Source: DATDYA01 sp035289165
GTDB lineage: Bacteria; Patescibacteriota; Patescibacteriia; Magasanikbacterales; GWA2-37-8
Direction: 5' to 3'
Assembly: GCA_035289165.1 (NCBI GenBank)
Contig: DATDYA010000052.1
Location: 1 to 38,451, forward strand
DNA length: 38,451 bases
The notes beneath the pieces are model-generated. The model did not search any database, had not been told where the DNA came from, and saw only the letters and a program-made list of their open reading frames with translations. The translations under genes and the position numbers were made by a program. Of this stretch, positions 15,847-23,531 are shown in pieces; position 1 is the stretch's first letter; each line of letters starts with the position of its first letter.

Positions 15847-16011
15847 TTACTTGGTTTCTTTGTGTTCGGTGTGCTTCTTGCAGTGTTTGCAATATTTGCT
15901 GAGGAGCAATCTGGTCTTCAAAGTCTTTTTGTTCTTACGACTGAAGTAGTTGGTCCGCTTGCAATCACCACACTCAAACTTTATGAGATTTTCTCTTTCT
16001 TTTGAGGCCAT
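15847..16011 (-). CDS. rpmG: 50S ribosomal protein L33
   Basis: The 54-aa zinc-ribbon ribosomal protein has C14/C17 (ECGDC) and C41/C44 (YCKHC) that bind zinc, and the family core RENLIKFECGDCKRTNYF. The ATG at 16011 is chosen because the longer frame upstream runs into tRNA-Thr. It binds the large subunit near the E site. Its place between tRNA-Thr and tRNA-Trp is the classic bacterial arrangement that normally continues into secE-nusG-rplKAJL; here that continuation is missing. Confidence 0.96.
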   Translation of the reverse strand: MASKERENLIKFECGDCKRTNYFSRKNKKTLKTRLLLSKYCKHCKKHTEHKETK

Positions 16012-16044
16012 ATTTTTACAATTATATTTTAATTCACGACCTAG

Positions 16045-16117
16045 AGCCGTTGTCGGGAATTGAACCCGAGACCTTCTCCTTACCATGGAGACGCTCTACC
16101 ATCTGAGCTACAACGGC
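16045..16117 (-). tRNA. tRNA-Thr (anticodon GGT)
   Basis: The 73-base cloverleaf has perfect acceptor stem GCCGTTG/CAACGGC, anticodon stem TCTCC/GGAGA with loop ATGGTAA giving GGT, and T arm GGTTCAATTCC. The discriminator is T. It reads ACC/ACU codons. Confidence 0.95.
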
Positions 16118-16127
16118 GCGAACGCTG

Positions 16128-16200
16128 AGCCGGGAACAGGACTTGAACCCGCGACCCGCTGTTTACAAAACAGCTGCTCTACCAACTGAGCTATCCCGGC
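16128..16200 (-). tRNA. tRNA-Thr (anticodon TGT)
   Basis: The 73-base cloverleaf has an acceptor stem GCCGGGA/TTCCCGGC-type pairing, anticodon stem GCTGT/ACAGC with loop TTTGTAA giving TGT, and T arm GGTTCAAGTCC. It lies 10 bases upstream of tRNA-Thr(GGT), so the pair covers most Thr codons and is surely cotranscribed. Confidence 0.95.
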
Positions 16201-16209
16201 ATGAATTAG

Positions 16210-16291
16210 TGGGCAGGCTAGGATTCGAACCTAGGAAGGCAGAGCCAGCAGATTTACAGTCTGCCCCGTTTGACCGCTTCGGTACCTGCCC
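16210..16291 (-). tRNA. tRNA-Tyr (anticodon GTA)
   Basis: The 82-base tRNA has acceptor stem GGGCAGG/CCTGCCC, anticodon stem GCAGA/TCTGC with loop CTGTAAA giving GTA, a long variable arm typical of bacterial tRNA-Tyr, and discriminator A. It is the first of the tRNA run and starts 8 bases past the TPR gene. Confidence 0.95.
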
Positions 16292-16299
16292 AAAATAAT

Positions 16300-17202
16300 T
16301 TACTTCATCTCCCCCATTCTCTCTTTAAACTCGACAAGTTTCTGGTTATCTGGGTTCACAAGCCTTAGTTCCTCGTAGCCCTTGGTCGCCAGCGCTTTGT
16401 CGAGCGATATTATAGCAATTTCTATGAGTAAGTCAAGGTACTTGGGATTCTTTGGCTCTAATTCAACAGCCTGGACTATCGCCTCTTTAGCCACCTGGGG
16501 CTGATTAACCTTCATCAGGAGCTCAGCTAGGTGGTAAAAACGAGGAGATAAGGAGTCGTTTAAGATAATCGCTCGTTCGTAATATTCAATGGCTTTTTCT
16601 ATTTTTCCTTCTTTTTCCGCTATTTCACCCAGCTTTACCAAGGCTTGTTCGTCGTTCTTGTCTAATTGGCAAAGGTATTTAAAAGTTTGTCTCGCCTCTT
16701 CTAAAGACTCTTTGGCGAGATAGGTTTCGCCTAGACCACGGTAAGCAACTACTGAATTCGGTTTAATTTTAATCGCCCCAATGTACAGCTCTTCGGCTTT
16801 GTCTAATTCGCCTGACCCGCGGCAGATTTCCGCTTCTTTTAAAATTTGTTCTAGACGTGTTTCTTTTTCTTCGCTACTCATTTCCGCTCGAGCCTTCTTT
16901 TCTTCCAAGCGCTGCTCGTGGTGCCATAAACGTTCCATCTTCCCCACATACACACGGAATTTAAGTTGCAACAACCCCCAACCGTGACGGATCGGTCGAA
17001 ACAGGGGACCTAATCTTTTTTGTAAACGCCGACCCTGTTCATCTATCCGCTGGTTTAAAATCTCTTTTTTCTTTTTAGATTCTTTTTCCTCTGGTAAATT
17101 CTGGACATCTAAATTGGCCAGTTGAGGAAATTTACTAACCACAATATACCCCACCGCAACGAGGCAAACAACGATTATACCTAAGGCGATGTAAAAAATC
17201 AT
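16300..17202 (-). CDS. Membrane-anchored TPR protein
   Basis: The 300-aa protein starts with one membrane helix (residues 2-23) followed by a Lys/Glu-rich charged segment. From about residue 110 it has four to five tetratricopeptide repeats, recognisable by SGELDKAEELYIGAIKIKP, ALVKLGEIAEKEGKIEKAIEYYERAI and similar units, each ~34 residues. TPR domains bind protein partners, so this is probably a scaffold on the cytoplasmic membrane face. It lies 8 bases after tpiA in the same transcription unit and just ahead of the tRNA cluster. No specific partner can be named. Confidence 0.88.
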   Translation of the reverse strand: MIFYIALGIIVVCLVAVGYIVVSKFPQLANLDVQNLPEEKESKKKKEILNQRIDEQGRRLQKRLGPLFRPIRHGWGLLQLKFRVYVGKMERLWHHEQRLEEKKARAEMSSEEKETRLEQILKEAEICRGSGELDKAEELYIGAIKIKPNSVVAYRGLGETYLAKESLEEARQTFKYLCQLDKNDEQALVKLGEIAEKEGKIEKAIEYYERAIILNDSLSPRFYHLAELLMKVNQPQVAKEAIVQAVELEPKNPKYLDLLIEIAIISLDKALATKGYEELRLVNPDNQKLVEFKERMGEMK

Positions 17203-17210
17203 AAAAAATT

Positions 17211-17975
17211 CTAGCGAGGTATAATTGTAGCGTTTTTTACAATTTCTGTCCAGCTTTCTATTTTTGTTGCCGCCCCACCAACCAAGACCCCATGAATAAG
17301 AGGATATTTTAAATATTCCATCACATTGGTATCGCGCACACTGCCACCATAAAGAATTACCGGTGGATGGTCGGGTACTAAACCTTGAACGATACGGCTA
17401 ATAAACGAATGCATCTTTTCGGCTTCCGCCGCGTCACACGATTCACCGGTACCAATCGCCCAGACTGGTTCGTAGGCAATAAACAAAGTGAAACCATTAG
17501 AATATGTTAAACCGTCCAAACCAGAACGCAACTGGGCTTCGACTACTTCTTCCGCTTGGCCTTTTTCGCGTTCACCCAAAGTTTCACCAACACATAATAA
17601 CGGTGTTAGACCAGCCTGTATGACGGCTTCCATTTTCTGTCTGGTTTCATGATTAGTCTCATTAAAAACATGGCGCCGTTCAGAATGGCCAACGAGAGCA
17701 AAGCGAGCTCCCAACGCCTTAAACATTCCCGGGGATACCTCGCCGGTATATCCTCCCTTATCTACCCAATATACATTCTGAGCACCGAGTTTTACTTCAC
17801 TTTTCTCCAATGCTTCCCCCACCCCTTTAAAAGCCAGGGCACTGGGAAATACCGCCATTTCGATACTACCATTCAAGGCCTTTTTTAACTTGGTAAACTC
17901 TTTGGCCAGTGCCACACTCTCGTCATAATCCAAATACATTTTCCAGTTAGCAAATAAATATTTTGGGTTGTTCAT
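17211..17975 (-). CDS. tpiA: Triosephosphate isomerase
   Basis: TpiA interconverts dihydroxyacetone phosphate and glyceraldehyde 3-phosphate in glycolysis. The 254-aa protein has N10 and K12 (FANWKMY), catalytic H97 (LVGHSERR), catalytic E169 (AYEPVWAIGTG) and the phosphate-binding ILYGGSV segment, all intact. It is of normal length and cytoplasmic. It is cotranscribed with the M16 peptidase gene upstream (17-base gap) and the TPR gene downstream. Confidence 0.98.
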   Translation of the reverse strand: MNNPKYLFANWKMYLDYDESVALAKEFTKLKKALNGSIEMAVFPSALAFKGVGEALEKSEVKLGAQNVYWVDKGGYTGEVSPGMFKALGARFALVGHSERRHVFNETNHETRQKMEAVIQAGLTPLLCVGETLGEREKGQAEEVVEAQLRSGLDGLTYSNGFTLFIAYEPVWAIGTGESCDAAEAEKMHSFISRIVQGLVPDHPPVILYGGSVRDTNVMEYLKYPLIHGVLVGGAATKIESWTEIVKNATIIPR

Positions 17976-17992
17976 ATGGATTAATTTAAGAG

Positions 17993-19288
17993 TTAAATTT
18001 TTGGTAAAGCTTTAATAACTTCCTCTTTAGTCATTGGACCAATCATGGCAATATGTAAATTTTTCCAAACTAACAGTTTTTTAGCCAAACGACGAATATC
18101 TTCGCGGCTAACTTTATTAATCTTCTTCAACACATCTTGGTAAGTTTCCACTTTTGGCGAAAACCAAAATTGTCGGGCGAACCAATCGGCTTGGCTACTG
18201 GAATCTTCCATGGCCAAGCTAAAGCGGCCGGTAAAATTAGTTTTGGAATCGTGTAATTCTTTGACACTAACTAATTCGGTAGTGAGACGCTCTAATTCTG
18301 TTTTAATAACCGCTAAAGCCTCGGCTAAACGTTTACTGTCTAAACCAGCCTGAACTTGGACAGTTCCGGTTTCCCGAAACGAGGAACTACCAGCACCGAC
18401 CATATAAGCTAAACCACGCTTTACTCGTACTTCCTGAAATAGTCGAGAACTCATACCCCCACCCAAGATTCGTAGCATGAGCGCCTGGGCGTAACGATCC
18501 GGATGGTTATTAGATAACCCAGGAAAACCGAGGATCAGATGAGATTGATCAACTTTTCGAGTAGACACCTTTACTCGATCTTTCCAAAGAGGCAACCGCT
18601 TCGGCCATTTAAAACTAGAATACTTTTTCACGCTCAATATCTTCTTGAAATTATCCTCTCGACTAACCTGGGTAAAATAATTAAGAAATTTTTTTAATTT
18701 TGCTTCTTCAACTTTTCCGGCGACCACTAAAACCATATTTTCCGGGCGGTAAGCGCTGGTGTAATAACCGAGGATTTCCTCTCGGGTCATTTCCTTGACG
18801 CTTTTGACTGTCCCGCCAATTTCCCAACCCAAGGGATGGTTACCGAAGATCAGGCGGTCAAAAAGAGCATCAATCGCCATGGTCGGATTATCTTCATACA
18901 TCCGTAGCTCTTCGGCAATGACCCCTCGCTCCTTGTTTAGGTCTTCAGGATTAAATACGGAATTAAAAAGCATGTCCGAAAGAATGTCAAAGGCTCGTCC
19001 CTGTTCTTTCGCCGCGATCTTAACATAGAAAGACGTATAATCCTTACCGGTAAAAGCGTTATAGTCAGCACCTTCAGCCTCTAGTTCTTCGGAAATACTC
19101 AAGGCATTCGGTCTATTTTTAGTCCCTTTGAATAACATGTGCTCAATAAAATGGGATACACCAGATAGACGAGCCGTCTCGTAACGCGAGCCAATCGGGA
19201 CCATGACCATAACAGTCGTCGCTTCGGTCCCTTTGACCGGGATGGTAATGAGAGTTAAATTATTTTTTAACTTTTTAACTTTATACAT
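17993..19288 (-). CDS. M16 family zinc peptidase (processing-peptidase/PqqL-like)
   Basis: The 431-aa protein shows the inverted zinc motif H46-F-I-E49-H50 (GVSHFIEHMLFKGT) with the third ligand Glu near 126 in IAEELRMYEDNP. The R/Y-containing C-terminal motif (SSRLFQEVRVKRGLAY) of the active M16 half is also present. Single-unit M16 proteins of this size act as homodimers or with an inactive partner and degrade peptides or targeting signals. There is no signal peptide, so it is cytoplasmic. It begins 3 bases after glyS and is translated from the same mRNA. Confidence 0.93.
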   Translation of the reverse strand: MYKVKKLKNNLTLITIPVKGTEATTVMVMVPIGSRYETARLSGVSHFIEHMLFKGTKNRPNALSISEELEAEGADYNAFTGKDYTSFYVKIAAKEQGRAFDILSDMLFNSVFNPEDLNKERGVIAEELRMYEDNPTMAIDALFDRLIFGNHPLGWEIGGTVKSVKEMTREEILGYYTSAYRPENMVLVVAGKVEEAKLKKFLNYFTQVSREDNFKKILSVKKYSSFKWPKRLPLWKDRVKVSTRKVDQSHLILGFPGLSNNHPDRYAQALMLRILGGGMSSRLFQEVRVKRGLAYMVGAGSSSFRETGTVQVQAGLDSKRLAEALAVIKTELERLTTELVSVKELHDSKTNFTGRFSLAMEDSSSQADWFARQFWFSPKVETYQDVLKKINKVSREDIRRLAKKLLVWKNLHIAMIGPMTKEEVIKALPKI

Positions 19289-19291
19289 AAT

Positions 19292-20671
19292 TTAGCAACC
19301 CAATTTATCCCAAAAATAATCTTTTAATTCACCAACCGCGATTCGGTCTTGCGCCATAGAATCACGATCGCGCACGGTCACTTTCTTGTCTTCAAGCGAA
19401 TCAAAATCCACGGTCACACAATATGGCGTACCAATTTCATCTTGCCGGCGATAACGCTTACCAATCGAACCGGTTTCGTCATACTGAGTCAGCCAGTTGC
19501 CCCACAAGTCTTTTTGTAGATCTTGGGCTAAAGCTTGCAAGGGTTCTTTTTTAGACAATGGCAGAATAGCGATCTTAATCGGGGCTAAATCTTTATGCAA
19601 TCGTAAAACCATTTCTTTTTCATGTTTAGCATCATCTTCGCCGCTTCGGGCTTCGACCTCTTCGTAGGCGTCGGCCAAAAAGAGCAAGAGACTGCGATCA
19701 CAACCAAAGGAGGCCTCGATAATATATGGAATAAACTTCTCCTTGCTTTCCAGGTCAACATACGACAAGTCGACTCGTGAAAATTCACTGTGGCGACTCA
19801 AATCCCAATCTCCACGATTGTGCAATCCACTCATCTCTTTCCAACCAGCCCAAGGCGTGTTGTATTCAATGTCCCAAGCATCTTTAGCATAGTGGGCACG
19901 TTCATCTGGAGCGTGCTGACGCCAACGCATCTTTTCTTCTTTAATACCAAGACTAGTATACCATTTCCAAGCTTCCGACTTCCAAAAATCATAATGCTTT
20001 TCGGCTTCATGGGGTCTGACAAAATATTGCATCTCCATCTGTTCAAATTCACGGGTGCGGAAGATGTAATTCTTAACGGTTATCTCGTTCCGGAAAGCCT
20101 TACCGACCTGGGCGATACCAAACGGTAGTTTCTTACGCATGGTATCTTTAACATTCAAAAAATTGTAGTAAATACCCTGACAAGTTTCACCGCGCAAATA
20201 GGCCTCATCTTTTGCGCCTTCGACCGCGCCAAGTTCAGTTTTCATTAACAAATTAAAATTGCGCGGGGCGGATAAAACACCCCCACAATCTGGACAGACA
20301 ATATCTTTTAACTCGATTGGTTCCTCTTTCAAATACCCGGGTTCGGCCGCTTTAGCTTCCAAAAGATGGTCGGAGCGAAAACGATGATGGCAAACTTTAC
20401 ATTCGACTAACGGATCGTGGAAACTTTGCATGTGACCACTCGCTTCCCAAACAATCTTCGGGGTAAGGATAGAGGAATCTAAACCAACCACATCCCCGCG
20501 GGATTGAACCATAAACTTCAGCCAAGATTTCTTGAGGTTGTTTTTAAGTTCGACGCCCAAAGGGCCGTAGTCATAGCTCGCCGCTAGACCACCGTAAATT
20601 TCGGCGGTCGGAAAAATAAAACCACGGCGCTTGCACAAAGCCACTATTTTTTCTAAGGAGTCATTAGTCAT
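19292..20671 (-). CDS. glyS: Glycyl-tRNA synthetase (alpha2 type)
   Basis: This 459-aa class II synthetase is the homodimeric form, not the alpha2beta2 GlyQS type. It has an N-terminal FPTAEIYGG...YDYGPLG segment and a cysteine-bearing insertion (CKVCHHRF...CPDCGG) that likely binds zinc. Motif 2 is FRNEI with FRTREFEQMEMQYF, motif 3 is EASFGCDRSLL, and there is an anticodon-binding C-terminus. The ATG at 20671 is chosen: an upstream TTG at 20695 is non-canonical and would put the frame in the leader. It is preceded by a T-box-like leader, which would let uncharged tRNA-Gly raise its expression. It heads the M16-tpiA-TPR operon. Confidence 0.96.
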   Translation of the reverse strand: MTNDSLEKIVALCKRRGFIFPTAEIYGGLAASYDYGPLGVELKNNLKKSWLKFMVQSRGDVVGLDSSILTPKIVWEASGHMQSFHDPLVECKVCHHRFRSDHLLEAKAAEPGYLKEEPIELKDIVCPDCGGVLSAPRNFNLLMKTELGAVEGAKDEAYLRGETCQGIYYNFLNVKDTMRKKLPFGIAQVGKAFRNEITVKNYIFRTREFEQMEMQYFVRPHEAEKHYDFWKSEAWKWYTSLGIKEEKMRWRQHAPDERAHYAKDAWDIEYNTPWAGWKEMSGLHNRGDWDLSRHSEFSRVDLSYVDLESKEKFIPYIIEASFGCDRSLLLFLADAYEEVEARSGEDDAKHEKEMVLRLHKDLAPIKIAILPLSKKEPLQALAQDLQKDLWGNWLTQYDETGSIGKRYRRQDEIGTPYCVTVDFDSLEDKKVTVRDRDSMAQDRIAVGELKDYFWDKLGC

Positions 20672-20708
20672 ATGCGTATGGGTTAAGTATACCAATAATT
20701 AAGTAATT

Positions 20709-20876
20709 AAAAAAGGCCAAAAATTTGGCCTTGGGTCCCCCGAGAACAGCGGAGGAGGTTCCACCCAAGTTCCCGGAACTAGCTAAGATAGATTTACAGT
20801 CTAACCAGCTAGTCCCGAGCACTTTAAGTATTATTTGTTATTTTAGCTCCGAGGGTGCCTTCCCTCATCAACGCTA
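20709..20876 (-). ncRNA. Glycine T-box-like riboswitch upstream of glyS
   Basis: Read on the minus strand the leader contains the T-box core GGGTGGAACC, whose UGGA (20760-20763) would pair with the UCCA end of tRNA-Gly. It is enclosed by an antiterminator helix CTTGGGT/ACCCAAG (20763-20769 with 20730-20736). A 9-bp intrinsic terminator AAGGCCAAA/TTTGGCCTT (20713-20732) with a T-run follows. At the 5' end a small hairpin (base 20844-20847 with 20873-20876; stem GAGGG/CCCTC) presents loop AAGGCA containing the Gly codon GGC (20857-20859). A long central stem lies at 20775-20816. Stem I is far shorter than usual. The predicted start site falls at the foot of this hairpin. Confidence 0.78.
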
Positions 20877-20881
20877 TATCT

Positions 20882-20910
20882 AGCGTACTCTTCTCCCTAG
20901 ATACTGTCAA
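20882..20910 (-). promoter_or_regulatory. Promoter of the T-box leader
   Basis: A consensus TTGACA (20905-20910) and TACGCT (20882-20887) are separated by 17 bases. It starts 8 bases past the frr stop and gives a transcript beginning near 20875. Confidence 0.75.
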
Positions 20911-20917
20911 GACAGGT

Positions 20918-21466
20918 CTAGACCGTATTAATCTCCGCCTCTTTATTATCTCCAACTTCTTTTATTTTATCATTATAATCTTTAACCATCTTCTCCAGTT
21001 CTTCAAAAGCACGGAATTTATCATCTTCGCTCATACCGCCTTCTTTTTCTTCGGCTTCGATCAGATCTCTTGCTTCTTCACGTACTTTGCGAACCGAAAT
21101 GCGAGCTTGTTCTAATTTTTGGTTTAAAATTTTTAACAACTCCTGACGACGCTCCGAGGTGAGGTCGGGCAACACTAATCTGATAAGCCGACCGTCGTTG
21201 ACAGGGTTAATACCAAGACCAGAATCACGGATAGATTTTTCAATTGCTCCCAATTGACTCTTGTCCCAAGGATCAATGGCCAGTGATTTAGCATCGGCGA
21301 CCGTAATTGAGGCCACGGCTTTCAAAGGTTGTTTAGTGCCGTAGGCTTCGACCGTGATGCTATCCACCATGGCAGTCGTGGCCCGGCCAGTCCGAAGGCC
21401 AGAAATGTCTTGCTTTAAGAACTCGACCACCTTTTCAAAATCTCCTTGAAAATCTTTTACATTCAT
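20918..21466 (-). CDS. frr: Ribosome recycling factor
   Basis: RRF, with EF-G, splits ribosomes after termination. The 182-aa protein has the family's signature segments LRTGRATTAMVDSI, VEAYGTKQPLKAVASI, DPWDKSQLGAIEKSI and INPVNDGRLIRLVLPDLTSERRQE (split here), and the usual long charged C-terminal helix of domain I. Its length is normal. It lies 15 bases downstream of the lipoprotein gene and just ahead of the T-box promoter. Confidence 0.98.
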   Translation of the reverse strand: MNVKDFQGDFEKVVEFLKQDISGLRTGRATTAMVDSITVEAYGTKQPLKAVASITVADAKSLAIDPWDKSQLGAIEKSIRDSGLGINPVNDGRLIRLVLPDLTSERRQELLKILNQKLEQARISVRKVREEARDLIEAEEKEGGMSEDDKFRAFEELEKMVKDYNDKIKEVGDNKEAEINTV

Positions 21467-21481
21467 AATTAAAATTAATTA

Positions 21482-22561
21482 TTATAATGTAGTAAAGCCA
21501 AGATATAAATAGGTTGGATTATCTTTATGGATTTCCATAATAACAGGAATCGTATTGCTTGGCAATTTCTTTGTCACCCAATTAACTCCACCGTCAACAG
21601 TGCGATAAAACGTCGAACGAACATGGGCATTCTCTTCCCCTAAAATTGTACCAGTATAATACATTTCTTTTTCGTTTTTCGGATTAACAGCAAAACCATA
21701 AATCTTCACGCTACCCGGCGGAGTCAGTAGTTTAATATCTCTCCAAGTTTTACCAAGGTCGTCAGACTGTAAAATACCATAGGTGGAAATCCAGAACAGA
21801 CTATCTTTTTTAGTGGGGTTAATTTTCAAACGGCTAAATTCAAAACTACCACTATAACTTCCTAGTCCTTCATTTAAGTCAATCCAGTTCGCACCAGCAT
21901 CATCGGTGCGATAAAGTCCCTGGTTGTAAGCCGCGACATACAGCCGATTACCTTTATTCGGATCAACTTCAATTTCTCGCAATTGGAAACCAAACCGCTG
22001 GACAACTCGCCATTTAGTACCCCCGTTTTCACTGACTAATATATCTCCACCCGTAAGGGCGGCATAGATAAGATTGGAATTACCATAATCCACCTTAACT
22101 CCCACTAAACGTTGGTCGGGACGCTCCTCGGTGTAAATAGTCTTCCAGGTTCGTGAGCAATCTATAGATTTGTAAATATTGGGGCCGTCGCTCGCATACA
22201 GATTACACTTGTCCTTAGGGTCAATCGCAAAGCCATAGATAAATCTTCCGTTCATAGCGCTAACTGCTTGCCAGCTATCTCCGCGGTCATAGCTATAATA
22301 CAAACCCTGCTGGCGCGAGGTCACATAAAGCGCATTTGGATCAGAGGGGTCGGGGAAAACTCGGTAAACCTTCAAGGTGGAAAGACTTTTAATACCTTGA
22401 GCAGTCAAAACAGTCGCGGTCGGTTGCCAGGTGTCCCCCTTATTAGTCGAACGATAAATTCCCATCGGCCCTTTAGCGCTACCACCCCGGCTAATACAAC
22501 CCTGGCCGGTTAAGATTACTAAGAAGAGAATGGCCAGTCCTAAGAAATATTTTCTTGGCAT
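21482..22561 (-). CDS. Asp-box (BNR/sortilin-type) beta-propeller lipoprotein
   Basis: The 359-aa protein begins with a lipoprotein-like signal ending at C22 (ILTGQGC), so it is probably exported and lipid anchored outside the membrane. The rest holds about seven Asp-box motifs of the S-x-D-x-G-x-T-W type (for example STNKGDTW, SYDRGDSW, SENGGTKW, QSDDLGKTW, RTVDGGVNW). These mark the turns of a beta-propeller as in sialidases, sortilins and Ycf48. No sialidase Arg triad is apparent, so a binding or assembly role is more likely than hydrolysis. It lies between holB and frr. Confidence 0.85.
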   Translation of the reverse strand: MPRKYFLGLAILFLVILTGQGCISRGGSAKGPMGIYRSTNKGDTWQPTATVLTAQGIKSLSTLKVYRVFPDPSDPNALYVTSRQQGLYYSYDRGDSWQAVSAMNGRFIYGFAIDPKDKCNLYASDGPNIYKSIDCSRTWKTIYTEERPDQRLVGVKVDYGNSNLIYAALTGGDILVSENGGTKWRVVQRFGFQLREIEVDPNKGNRLYVAAYNQGLYRTDDAGANWIDLNEGLGSYSGSFEFSRLKINPTKKDSLFWISTYGILQSDDLGKTWRDIKLLTPPGSVKIYGFAVNPKNEKEMYYTGTILGEENAHVRSTFYRTVDGGVNWVTKKLPSNTIPVIMEIHKDNPTYLYLGFTTL

Positions 22562-22570
22562 ATTTTTAAT

Positions 22571-23491
22571 CTAAAAATTGAGAATAATTTGTTCTAATAA
22601 TAAACGCGGTTGGACGTTGGTTCTTAACAAACCCCGGGTTTGTTGCAAAATTTTTAAAGCCTGAATTATCTTTCCGCTGTTCCACGTGCTTTTAGAAAAG
22701 TTTTGCTCGTTCGGATTTAAGAGCATCCCCCGAAAAATTACTTGCCAAGAATCGATAAGCTCTTTAACCATTTCCTTTTCTCGTGTCATTTCTTTTTTGT
22801 CTTTAAAGATTTTTTCAACTGTGGAAATATTTTCCTGTAAAGTACTACCCAACATCTGTCGCAACATTCCTTGTCTTTGCTTTAGCGCCGCTAATTTTTC
22901 GGCATCTTGTAAAAGTTCGATGGCCTTCCCGGGTCGGCCAAGCGAGAGCGGCACAACTTCAGCTGTGGCGGACTTGGGAAAATTAAGTTGTTTTAATCCA
23001 TTTTTTAAAATCTCCTCACTGACCAAGCCAAAACGCATTAACTGCGATCGAGAACGAATTGTGGGAAGAACCATTTCTTCGTCAGTGGTAATTAAGAAAA
23101 AAATAGTTTTTGCTCCCGGTTCTTCTAAAAGCTTAAGGAGTGAATTACCGGATTCTTCATTTAATTTTTCGGCTTCATCAATTATTACCACTTGGTAGCC
23201 TTTAAGCCAAGAACCGTTCACCAGTCGCTCGCGCAATCCCCTGGTTTGTGAGATGGAAATATCTTGTTTTAATTTACCAGTCTTCTCGTCTTCAACACGA
23301 GCAAGGTAATAGAAGTCGGGATTAGTAAAAAGCTTTTCCACTGGGGTGTTTAAGAGTTTAGAGCCAATATTCAAAGCCAAAGTTTTTTTACCAACTTGGT
23401 TTGGTCCAGACAAAATATATGAGTGAGACAACAAACCCTCTTCAGCCGCTCGGTTAAAAAACTCCCAAATTTTTTCGTGTCCAATGATCAC
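22571..23491 (-). CDS. holB: DNA polymerase III subunit delta' (clamp-loader AAA+ ATPase-like)
   Basis: This 306-aa protein begins MIIGHEKIWEFF and has the delta'-like P-loop GPNQVGKKT (29-37), Walker B VVIIDEAEKL and sensor region SRSQLMRFG. The arginine-finger SRS/SRC motif and a helical collar domain are consistent with HolB. The zinc-finger cysteines present in E. coli delta' and gamma/tau are lacking. In the clamp loader it helps open the beta clamp. The start is GTG. It lies 40 bases downstream of a glycosyltransferase gene and 9 bases upstream of the lipoprotein gene. Confidence 0.9.
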   Translation of the reverse strand: MIIGHEKIWEFFNRAAEEGLLSHSYILSGPNQVGKKTLALNIGSKLLNTPVEKLFTNPDFYYLARVEDEKTGKLKQDISISQTRGLRERLVNGSWLKGYQVVIIDEAEKLNEESGNSLLKLLEEPGAKTIFFLITTDEEMVLPTIRSRSQLMRFGLVSEEILKNGLKQLNFPKSATAEVVPLSLGRPGKAIELLQDAEKLAALKQRQGMLRQMLGSTLQENISTVEKIFKDKKEMTREKEMVKELIDSWQVIFRGMLLNPNEQNFSKSTWNSGKIIQALKILQQTRGLLRTNVQPRLLLEQIILNF

Positions 23492-23531
23492 AGCTCTTTA
23501 GCTTAAAACAGGTATATTATAGCAAAAAAAG

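Noticed and set aside
22686..23198. 170-codon open frame antisense to holB
   Set aside because: Ser/Lys/Cys-rich shadow translation of a conserved AAA+ gene.
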